A stretch of DNA of 64,000 bases from Sympetrum striolatum (lineage: Eukaryota > Arthropoda > Insecta > Odonata > Libellulidae), in the NCBI GenBank assembly GCA_947579665.1, contig CANPUZ010000032.1, positions 496,001-560,000 of the forward strand, in the 5' to 3' direction. Every line of letters begins with the position of its first letter. The first letter of the stretch is position 1. The position numbers and the translations under genes were made by a program. Positions 55,851-64,000 of the stretch are shown piece by piece. The notes under the pieces are model-generated. The model had not been told where the DNA came from and ran no database searches. It was given only the letters and a program-made list of their open reading frames with translations.

Positions 55851-56375
55851 TTAAAACTTATGCACTGAGTGTTTCTTTGCCATCCAAATTTGTTGGCGAT
55901 CTTGGTATGAAATGAATTTGACGATCATCGGCCTTGGCCTCTCGTCTGGTTTTGACCTGGGGGCTCCAACGCGATGCGCCCGATCGAGCCGATTGACCTC
56001 CATCGAGACTTTTAAATTGTCTCGGAAAAGGCCTGCCGATGTGATGAGGCTCTTCTCATCAGGTTTCTCCGGTAGTCCGTGAATGAGCAGGCAGTTTCTG
56101 CGGGAGTACTGCTCCAGCGCGTCCATCCGCTCATCCAGCGCTTCGCTGAGACCCGCGAGACGTCTTAACTCCTCAGTAAACTTCTCTTCGAATGCAGTGA
56201 ATCTCTCCTCAATGGACAGGACCACCTTGTTCTTCGGGGATTCTCGAACTGCCTGTCTTAACTCTCCTTTGAAGGTGGAAATCTGCTGCTCCATACCCTC
56301 AAGGGTCTTTCGCAGCTCGGCATTCTCGGACTCGAGGTCTCTCTTGCGGGCAACGGGAGGGGCCATCGCGGTCAA
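55851..56375 (-). CDS. LINE ORF1-like RNA-binding protein, C-terminally short
   Basis: 174 codons. Residues about 10-95 form a coiled coil (ESENAELRKTLEGMEQQIS..., heptads). LEQYSRRNCLLIHGLPE then opens an RRM-like domain, ending at MIVKFISYQDRQQIWMAKK. This coiled-coil plus RRM plan is that of the L1-like ORF1 proteins found in L2, CR1 and related LINEs, where it trimerises and binds the element RNA. The usual C-terminal domain after the RRM is missing: the frame stops within AT-rich sequence. The ORF is markedly GC-richer than ORF2. It may be truncated or from a different lineage. Confidence 0.7.
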   Translation of the reverse strand: MTAMAPPVARKRDLESENAELRKTLEGMEQQISTFKGELRQAVRESPKNKVVLSIEERFTAFEEKFTEELRRLAGLSEALDERMDALEQYSRRNCLLIHGLPEKPDEKSLITSAGLFRDNLKVSMEVNRLDRAHRVGAPRSKPDERPRPMIVKFISYQDRQQIWMAKKHSVHKF

Positions 56376-56438
56376 TGGATGCTTGCCGAAGGTTAAAGTG
56401 AAAGTTGAGGGAGCGACTGAAAGGCACGTCAGTCACCC

Positions 56439-56467
56439 ATGGGCATCAAGCTAAGACTGATGCCCAT
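56439..56467 (-). other. Hairpin in LINE 5' region
   Basis: ATGGGCATCA (56439-56448) and TGATGCCCAT (56458-56467) are a perfect 10-bp inverted repeat around a 9-nt loop, upstream of ORF1. Confidence 0.8.
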
Positions 56468-56529
56468 GCCCATTATATCTGGACGGTCCTCAAAAGAAAA
56501 AAAAAAGGATTGAAAATATTCTTAAAATT

Positions 56530-57480
56530 CGCTGAAATTTCATCGTCTGGCATCGAACCCGGGTCTTCCTGGTGAACTTACTATACAGCAAAATAGAAGA
56601 TCACCATTTCTGACTATGTGTGAAAATTCAAGCAGAAATATTTGCATCCACTACCTCAAACGTCGTTCTACTTTTCACGAATGTAAATGGCTCTCTGGAT
56701 TCGAACCAAGGACGATCTTGGAAATCTAAAACATGTTTCTAAAAGTTATTTATAATCTCTATCTATATGCCGAATTTGAAGTTTGTATATTATTGGCAAA
56801 GGTTTCGAAATAATTCCTAAAAAACGGTTCAACTTCTGATTGCAGAGACACCTGGTGTCGAACCCAGGACATATTGTATGCTGTGAATGCTCAGTTTGAT
56901 TTGTAAAGACTTGCTCTTGTATCATGCAAAGTTTGAAGTCGATAGCATGCCGGAAAGTACCTAAATTTTGTTTCCGTTATCTCCGTAAGAAATGCATTGA
57001 GAAGTGCAAATGGCCCTCTGGGATCGAACCAAGAACCATCAGCGAACATGTAAAATTTTATTATGAAATATATTCATGATATCTATCCACGTGCTGAGTT
57101 TTAAGTATCCATGTTATCCAGAAAAGATCCAAAAAAAATCTTCAAAATCGCCGCAATGCATTTTAAACGGCCGATTTTTGCCCCGACCTAGCATTGAACC
57201 ATGGACCATATTCGGCGATGTCTTTTTAGTTTTCGTTGGATATGCACGGCTTCTAGCGATCCCTCGAATTTCAACTCCCTCCTTTTCCGGGAAGTGCATA
57301 AAAAAAATTTTCGAAAATCCCCGCCATGTATTTTTATGTTGAAAATCGCGATTTTGGGGCCTTCTGGAATCGAACCCATGACACCTAGGTTCAAAGTCGG
57401 CTTTTTCCTGGAGGTTACACGTCATGGCCATAACGTCGTAAAATTTCAAGTCGATGGCACTTGTGAAAAAATTCGCTAAC
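56530..57480. repeat. Degenerate tandem array, six ~150-175-bp units
   Basis: A box resembling TCGAACC(C/A)(A/G)GGAC recurs at about 56553, 56701, 56858, 57024, 57194 and 57370, spaced 148, 157, 166, 170 and 176 bp. Units also share a preceding 'ctctgg', a downstream 'taaaacatg'-like segment and a 'gtttgaagt' segment. Read on the minus strand the box is GGTTCGA, a tRNA B-box core. No A boxes or anticodon arms were seen. It could be a satellite seeded by a SINE, or an unknown repeat. Confidence 0.6.
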
Positions 57481-58110
57481 TTGCAGTGAACGATAATTAT
57501 TTACCGTGAAAACTCATTTCCAAATCTTTCTAACGAACCCAATTTTGTATTTCTACGACTATCCACTTCCGAGAAAAAGTACTTTTACAAAATCGACAAC
57601 AACGTTTTATCGTTTAATACAAATATTCTGAAACTTCGTAATTTAATTACCAATAAGCGTATTAATATTCTATTAAAATATCATTGTGATTGAAGTAATA
57701 GCGTTTGAGGAACAAACGTTCAAAAAGAGCACTCCGTGAAACAGCTCGTAAAAATGGACACTTTTCCGTTCGATCTATGATAAATACCAAATGTTATGAA
57801 AACAGAAATGATTAGCTTATATGGTTACACGCGCAATAGAACGTACTAAACGTTGATGTCACTTGTTTTTTTGTGCGATTTCTACTTTAAATGTTACAAG
57901 ACTTCAAATTTGAATTTTTAATGAAAAAAAAGGAATTCAGGCGTCAAGAACCGAATAATAAACATACCTTTCTGATTTTGTTAATTGTAGAAGTTCTAAC
58001 CCATCAAATGATATAAAAATGACTTTAATACCTTCATAAAATATCTATTTATTAAATAAAATGATCAGAGAACGAATTCCTTTACAAATGTGTTAAAAAA
58101 TGAGATCTAA
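57481..58110. other. No gene seen
   Basis: AT-rich, nothing recognised; it could be the interior of the element whose end lies at 58.17 kb. Confidence 0.4.
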
Positions 58111-58113
58111 AGA

Positions 58114-58172
58114 GGTGGGTACCCCGGGTGCCCAACAACGTAGGTAAAGTTGGGTGCCTACACAAGGGTTAA
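58114..58172. mobile_element. Possible piggyBac-like terminal sequence
   Basis: Ends ...CACAAGGGTTAA; on the minus strand this reads TTAACCCTTGTG, like a piggyBac TTAA target followed by a CCC-starting terminus. Internal GGTGCCCAAC and GTTGGGTGCC are imperfect inverted repeats. The matching left end was not found, so the assignment is weak. Confidence 0.25.
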
Positions 58173-58176
58173 GGAC

Positions 58177-59435
58177 CTTGAAAGGAGTTGCCAATAGTTC
58201 TGAAAGCAGCGCCGTTCTTCTGAGCTCAGCAGGGCACAGTTACGGTGGGAGAGGGAGGGACGAGGAGGAGAGTTAGAAAGTGAGCGCGGGGAGAGAGAGA
58301 GGACTGACAATTGTGAAAGTTCGGAAGGAGAAAATTACGGTTAGAAACCCTACAGCAAGGGCTTGCTCGACAGCTCGTTTCTTCTCCGAACATTCTGAAA
58401 CATTTGCATTGCCTAAGAGCGCAGTATTCGTGAATCTAAACCAGTAATATCCATTTCGGTTGGTTTTCCTTATCACAGACCGTGTGGTACCGGTATTACA
58501 TTCCAGTCACATTCACATAATTTTATTACGAAGCCATTAACTGATTTTGTGCGGGACCCAATAGGTATGGTCATCACAGTTTGGCACTGGGAAGAAGATA
58601 ATCTCGACTTCAATCCTGGCTGCGAGGAATGCTTGTGAAAATTAGAGAGGGCTGAATACCTTAATCAAAATAAGCACCACTTCGTTTCTATTTTAGCTTC
58701 GGATAAAGTAATTTTTTTGCAAATAAAGTGAAGATAATTAAAGATACTTTAATATTAAAATATGGTATATAGAGGACTAAATTGTTGGCTAGGAGCTGCG
58801 TCAGCTGTTTCCTTTCTCCAAATCAGAGTCCCTCGACTCGCTGACAAGTTCAGTCGTAAAAAATTCAATTCTTTGCTGAGCAAAAGTGATCTATCGTTTT
58901 CTCAGTTAAATGATCGTAGGCTAGAGTAAAAGTGAACTGCTTGATGAAGAGATCTTCTTTGCAATGGAAACAATATTCAAACTTGTCATCAGTTGCATTC
59001 GATCAAATGATTATTTTAATGAAACAACAATTCTTAGTCCATTGATTCCTCCTCGTTGCTGAATCCTCGACCTGCTGTTCCTGTGATTTGATTCTGTTTT
59101 AGTATTCTCCAACAAAACAGATCTTGTTGTGTGCATATTGGGTGGAATTTTCCTAATAATCAGAAGGAAATGCAGCACACAGACAATGTAAAGTGTTTTA
59201 AAGTCATTCGTTGTAATTTTTTCCGGAACGAGGAACTACGTCGCAGTAGTTCCAACATTCGATAACTAGTCTTGAATTTCTCATTAAATATCCCAAACCC
59301 ATTAGAATACTTTAATTTTAAGATCGAATGGTTTCATCGCCAAGAAAAGAAAGCTCGATGAAGTGGTGAAGTCTAATCAAGAACGTAGAGCAATATTTAG
59401 TTATAAGTATTCGTCAACAATAATTGTTGTGCCTA
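58177..59435. other. No gene seen
   Basis: A purine-rich run near 58.25-58.30 kb, otherwise AT-rich and unrecognised. Confidence 0.5.
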
Positions 59436-59439
59436 TCGA

Positions 59440-60240
59440 TAGAACCTTGGCGTTGTAATATTTCCTTTTTCTATTCCGCCACTTTGCTCTTCAATATTAC
59501 ATTTCCTGTTCCCTATTTCCATCCAAAAGGTCCAGAAATTTTGCCCTTCTTTTTGTACTCTTAAACTTTTTTCCGCCACTGCTTTTAATGCAGTTTAAAT
59601 AGTATGTCATACGTAAAGAAGTGTCCAACACTATTCCTTTGCCCCTTTTTAATTTTTTTCGACGCCCTTTTTCCAAATGCTGAAAAATTTCCTTTCATCT
59701 TTCTTTACAATCACATCTAAAACGTCTCCATTCTCTTTCTGTCAGTTTTCCTTGTCGTCTACACTTCCGATCCTTATAAAATCACACCATACAGAAATTT
59801 GTATCAATCTCTTTTTTATTCTCACGTCTATCTTGCTTTTCAACAAAATTTTCATTCTTCTGAATGATTTCTTCGCCATTTCCATTCTTTCTTAAATATA
59901 TATCTCACAATCCAAATTACTATCGCGCACACTTCCAAGATATTTGTACCCTCTCTACCCAGCGTTAATTTTATTTTTATTTTTCTGCTTATATATTCTT
60001 CGTCTTGGTTTTGCCTTTGTTTATATTCAATCCAATTTTAGCGATATTTATTAATGTTATCCAATAACCATATTAACGTTGCAGAATCTTCGGTAAACAG
60101 AAGAAAACTACCTTCAAGCTTAACATACTTTATCAGTTTATCTCTTTTCTTTCCTTTAAAAGTTTTCTCTATCATTTCCGTCTGGAAAATGAAAAAGAAA
60201 TCATGTGAGTGAACACACCTTGGCCTCACTCATTTCACGA
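59440..60240 (-). pseudogene. RTE-like LINE reverse transcriptase, decayed
   Basis: Reading leftward: FIFQTEMIEKTFKGKK, KYVKLEGSFLLFTEDSATLI (catalytic FADD reads FTED), EEYISRKIKIKLTLGREG, LYGVIL.GSEVWTTRKTDRK and RMETF.MWLWRKMKG, ending near VILKSK. These are the consecutive motifs from the RT core through 'LYG.ETWT..K...RLEAFEMW..R' of RTE-like LINEs. Many stops are present. Confidence 0.65.
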
Positions 60241-62157
60241 CTCTAATTTAATTTATATAAAGCACTCAATTTCACCGTCACTCGCTGGTTAATGTAGTTT
60301 TCTTCGAACTATCTTTCTTCTCATTTCTCTCTCCTGTGCACAGGATTCTTGAAAAAGACCTTTATTGTCCATTATACGTAACTTGCCGTCATATAGCACT
60401 CGGGCAAGGCAATGGAATTGAAGGCAATGAAGACCATTGCCGCTTAAAATGCTTTTCAGGGGACCCAATCATAACCACTATACAGCCTCAATATTGCAAT
60501 GTTGGAAAATAAAAGGGAAAGGTTTTATTGGCTATGATGTTTAAATAAGTACTCTAAACCTCAAACCGAAAAGAGTTATTCTTTATAGAATTGTAGCGAA
60601 TTTCAAGATTTTTTAGCAGTTCCCAAAAAAACAGATTGCCCAGAACCAAACTTTTTTATAGGACTCGTGCCTAATTATCAGTCCAAAGTTGAACAAGTTG
60701 ATCTAGTGCTCGATGTCTGTGCGCATTAAATATTCTTCCATAAGAAATCTACTGTAAGCTCGGGACAGTTTTTGAGGAATTTACCGATATGATGACGATC
60801 AATGGAGAGATAGGAATTTGCGAACAGAGTGGCATGGAGTTTCACTGGCTATTTCTGAATGTTTAATTGGAACCTATGAGGGACTGGATTTCATTCTCTT
60901 TGCTCTTTAATTGGTTTTAAGGTCATCAAGAGGGTCTCCGGGTGGATGTTACAAGAACTCTCTTGAGTTACCATATGACGGATAGATTTCCAGTTTGAGG
61001 TGAGCTCGGATATTGAACAATTTGAATGACTTCTTAGGTCCCCTCAATACCCTCTTCGGATATTATCAAGGGTCTACTGCTAAGACCCCAAAGCAGGAGC
61101 CCTGAATATTCAGAATGATATCTGAAGTAAGGTAATATACGTTCCTTTGTTCCGTTGTGGTCCGACAGATAGATTGCTGTATGTACGAATGGGGAAACAT
61201 TTTGGGGAATGAGAGGAAATTTAATCAGCTCACAGTATGCAAGTAACTTTTACTCGTATTCTCAAAAGATTTATCTAGCACTGAGTGGGCAACAGATGTT
61301 GGTTGATTCTTCCTTAATATCCTCATTCTATGACAGAACAATTTCTTATTGCAGCTGTGGAATCTCAAAATCGGTCCTCAATTACACACCTATTTTTCAC
61401 CGTATTCTCCGATTGAGAACTCTAGTGAGTCTTTTACGCAGAGCATGGTTGATTTTCCAAAACTGTTTTTCATTGTCTACCTTCATCCTTTGGGTATTGA
61501 GATAGTCACAGTCTCATGTTGAGCCACTACCATCTCTTATGTCACGTAATTACCACAGATGGTAAAACAATGGAAAATGGAATGAAAAAAGTCTATCATA
61601 CGTTTCATTAGTATAAGTGTAGAGCCGAGAATATATACGGATGTCGATTGAGGGACGGAAAAATTAGCTTAGAGATAGTGAAGTGTCATCAAGGACTCAT
61701 AAAGCACCTGTGGTCTCCTCAGGATGTGGGAGAAGTGCTAAAAGTTGGTTTTGGTGAGAAATCAGCCATTCCGTCGTTCTCCTTCAAAGTTTAAAGGTTA
61801 TTGTTAGATAATGGATTTTGTAACCATACTATTGGGAAGTTACTCTGGCGCAGGTGCCGTTCCTATGCCAGAATTATATTCCCGTACAGGATGGAAAAAT
61901 AGTGCGCTAATGTCAGAATAACTAAATATTCATCTTATAAAATCACTAATATCACGGAAAATTAATGAAATTATAGTCAAAATATTAAAATTTTATTTTT
62001 AATTTAATTTATTAAATATTACTGTCAAAATACATTTAAAATAAATCTTTACCTACTTTAGATTCGATTTTCTATCTATCTACCTAATTAAAGTTGTATA
62101 TTGTAACGAATTTTTCCTTCGATTACAGTAAAAACGTCATTTATGCCAATTGACTTA
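60241..62157. other. No gene seen
   Basis: Mixed and AT-rich sequence. Some of 60.8-61.5 kb has evenly spaced short frames on both strands that might be old transposon, but no motif was recognisable. Confidence 0.45.
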
Positions 62158-62359
62158 AGGCCCCCATACACATTTGGCTCTCGACAAATCCGGCCGAGGC
62201 AACTAATCCTCAGGGGCACACACACGATGAGGCCAAGCCATCCCGGCCACTTCAGTTTTCTAGAAGACTGTATAGAGTGAAGTGTTGTGTGAGTGAGTCT
62301 TTGCGTTGGTGCGGTGTCAGTTTCATGTTTTTCTTTTGACGTGTTTTATTTTAAGTACT

Positions 62360-62750
62360 ATGAGCGAGGAGGAATTTTTAAAATTAGCTGCCGCTGCCGT
62401 TTGCATTGTAATGAAGCGGAAAAAATCGAGAAGCAAGTGGCAGAAAGGATGGTTTTCTGCAAGGAAAAGATTGTCACATTTAAACCTAGTTCGACATCCC
62501 TCCATCGAGCCGAATGATTGGCGGAATTACTTGCGAATGGATGAAGAGACAATAAGTTACTTAGTATGGCCACCCCCCTGATTAAGCGGAAGGATACTTC
62601 CATGAGAGATCACTCCTCACGAGAGATTATCAGCGACACTGCGATATTTAGCAAGTGGCTGTAGGTACGAGGAACTGAAATTCATGACAGCTATCTCACC
62701 CAAGGCTTTGGGCCGGATACTACACAAATTTCGATGTGACACTGAGAAGT
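62360..62750 (+). pseudogene. Harbinger transposase, N-terminal exon, frameshifted
   Basis: ATG at 62360 gives MSEEEFLKLAAAAVCIVMKR, SKWQKGWFSARKRLSHLN and DWRNYLRMDEETISYLV. After one shift comes PLIKRKDTSMRD, and after another RLSATLRYLASGCRYEELKF and TAISPKALGRIL. This is the DNA-binding N-terminal half of a HARBI1-type transposase. At least two frameshifts kill it. Confidence 0.7.
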
Positions 62751-62760
62751 TGCATTTCCG

Positions 62761-62992
62761 CTAAAAATATAACTTCGCTAAATAACTTTTGGCAAATTGG
62801 TACCATCGGGAGAGGTAACGATCGCAATTTCTCTGCAATAAATTGCCCGAAAGTAATGTGGTCCTGTCGGGCAGATGGAGGTTCATCCAATTTCTTTGCA
62901 ATCTTTTCTAAAACAATATCAGCTTTCGATGTTCGCCTTTTAAAATTTGATGGCGTTGTGGGGATCGTCTGATCATCACACGAATTATTGAT
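62761..62992 (-). pseudogene. MADF-protein C-terminal exon of Harbinger (antisense)
   Basis: Minus strand: acceptor ATTCATTTTCAG, then an open frame with SNFKRRTSKADIVLEKIAKK, FGQFIAEKLRSLP and LFSEVIF plus stop. This matches the tail of the Myb/MADF second ORF of Harbinger elements. It lies between the two transposase exons in the opposite direction, and the upstream MADF exons are absent, which points to a rearranged or composite element. Confidence 0.5.
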
Positions 62993-63166
62993 CTGAAAAT
63001 GAATAAAAATAAATCAATTTAATGTTCTCAACTGTGTAAATAGCCTAAAAATTTTCAAATGTTCAAATTATATATATTTTTGAAAACAGTAGTGTATTAA
63101 CATATTGTAAAACCAAGTAGTAATTGTAGAGTCAAATAACTAATTTATCTCATTCATTTATCCAAG

Positions 63167-63963
63167 ATGCCGAACACCATCGAAGAATTGAGAGCAATCG
63201 CTCAACGGTTTGAAGATCGGTGGAATTTTCCACACTGCCTTGGGATGGAAAACATGTTGCCATCGTGCCACCTCCAGGAAGTGGATCCTACTTCTATAAT
63301 TATAAACATTTACATTCCATTGTGCTAATGGCTTGTGTGAATGCTGACTATGAATTCATCTGGGCGAATGTGGGAACGAATGGCCGTGTATCAGATGGTG
63401 GAGTTCTGAGTAACACCGAGTTTTTCAGAACATTAAATAATGGCCAACTGAACATTCCTCCTCCGGAACCTCTTTCGGGTGATGCAGGGACAATGCTACC
63501 TTGTGCTTTTATAGGAGATGAAGCGTTCGCGCTAACAAATGACTTCATGAAGCCTTTTAGCCAAACAATTCTGAACGATGATCGAAGGATTTTTAATTAC
63601 AGACTACCGAGAGCAAGGAGAATAGTCGAAAACGTATTCGGAATAATTAGCAATCGTTTTCGAATATTGAAAACTAGTATTAATTTATCATTAGATAAAA
63701 TAGATCTCGTTGTGCTAACTTGTTGTGTTTTACACAACTTTTTAAGGAAGACTTGTTCTACGTATAGCATGGAACAATTGGAAGAAGAAAGTCGGGCTTC
63801 AACAGGTAATTCTCTAACATCCCTTCAAACAATCGCCCCACGAAATTCTACAACGTCGGCGAAGCTTGTTCGAGAAATGTCAATGAATATTTCATTGGTG
63901 AAGGTCAAGTGCCTTGGCAGGAATCCAGAATATAGGAGAAAAATATATTGCCTTTCGATGTAG
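63167..63963 (+). pseudogene. Harbinger transposase, catalytic exon, one frameshift
   Basis: Follows an AG acceptor at 63165-63166. It starts MPNTIEELRAIAQRFEDRW NFPHCLG; the frame then shifts at about 63238-63244, just before DGKHVAIVPPPGSGSYF. From there 240 codons stay open: the DDE domain with Asp in DGKH, Asp in GRVSDGG and Glu in ARRIVENVFG, then NRFRILKTSI and CCVLHNFLR. The DDE_Tnp_4 fold is complete in sequence, so this exon decayed only recently. The real protein would need the two parts in one frame. Confidence 0.8.
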
Positions 63964-64000
63964 AATAAAAATGTAAAAAAATTGTTAATGAAATATTGAT

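Larger units (their letters stand above)
51549..56490 (-). mobile_element. Near full-length L2/CR1-like LINE
   Basis: Order on the minus strand: 5' region with hairpin (56439-56467), ORF1 (56375-55851), a 346-bp gap, ORF2 (55504-52457), about 900 bp of 3' UTR ending 'aataaagccgtttta' and a (TTA)n tail at 51549-51571. Two truncated 3' ends of the same family lie at 44.6 and 49.7 kb. The clade is inferred from RT motifs and the simple-repeat tail. Confidence 0.8.
62158..64000 (+). mobile_element. Harbinger DNA transposon, left part, broken
   Basis: Begins with TTAAGGCCCCCATACACA at about 62155-62172, the kind of terminus (GGCCCC-rich, next to a TTA/TAA trinucleotide target) seen in Harbinger elements. 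Contains two transposase exons on the plus strand and a MADF tail exon on the minus strand between them. The right end is outside the window. Confidence 0.6.

Noticed and set aside
56083..56454. 123-codon plus-strand ORF
   Set aside because: Shadow of the LINE ORF1 on the minus strand.
58250..58310. Purine-rich run (GA-rich)
   Set aside because: Simple composition bias without repeat unit or mirror symmetry that I could confirm.
1..64000. CRISPR arrays, rRNA genes, bacterial operons, viral insertions
   Set aside because: None seen: no spaced direct-repeat arrays of CRISPR type, no rRNA-like blocks and no viral gene families recognised; RT-bearing sequences all match LINE or Penelope types.

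Overview
This is arthropod nuclear DNA, most likely insect. The background is AT-rich, there is one spliced gene, and most recognisable sequence is transposon debris. The taxon call rests on three things. The gene is a Toll-family leucine-rich-repeat ectodomain of insect Toll type, with short GT-AG introns. The repeats are arthropod-style: CR1/L2-like and RTE-like LINEs, a gag-type LINE ORF1, Penelope-like elements, Harbinger, mariner and tRNA-derived SINEs. No bacterial-style operon is present. I cannot name a species.

Layout. 0-18 kb: AT-rich DNA with scattered copies of one anonymous ~450-bp repeat (repeat A), a MADF/BESS-type pseudogene (5.1-5.65 kb), a promoter-like cluster of RFX and YY1-type sites (7.0-7.25 kb), a GC-rich frameshifted LINE ORF1 (7.5-8.4 kb), an RTE-like RT fragment (13.2-13.55 kb) and two tRNA-derived SINE copies forming a near-palindrome (14.2-14.4 kb). 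18-27 kb: the Toll-like gene on the minus strand (20.7-24.95 kb, four coding exons, 940 codons). It is flanked by three copies of a second anonymous repeat (repeat B), one of which is split by a LINE and cut by a dead mariner. 27-50 kb: more LINE tails, RTE fragments, a second SINE family, a 5'-truncated Penelope-like element with an intact GIY-YIG reading frame and perfect 13-bp target duplications (31.7-32.5 kb), two further Penelope remnants and some local tandem duplications. 51.5-56.5 kb: a nearly full-length, probably young LINE with an intact 1015-aa endonuclease/RT ORF. 56.5-57.5 kb: a degenerate tandem array. 59.4-60.2 kb: an RTE-like RT pseudogene. 62.16 kb to the end: the left part of a broken Harbinger transposon, running off the window.

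The Toll-like gene is the only feature I would call a functional host gene. Its exons join in phase and follow the Toll ectodomain plan (signal peptide, Cys-rich N-terminus, about twenty LRRs, LRR C-cap). The reading frame then stops just after the C-cap, and a polyadenylation signal lies about 160 bp further on. No transmembrane segment or TIR domain was found. As read, it would be a secreted Toll ectodomain. Coordinates of repeats and pseudogenes are approximate unless stated to be exact; they were read by eye.
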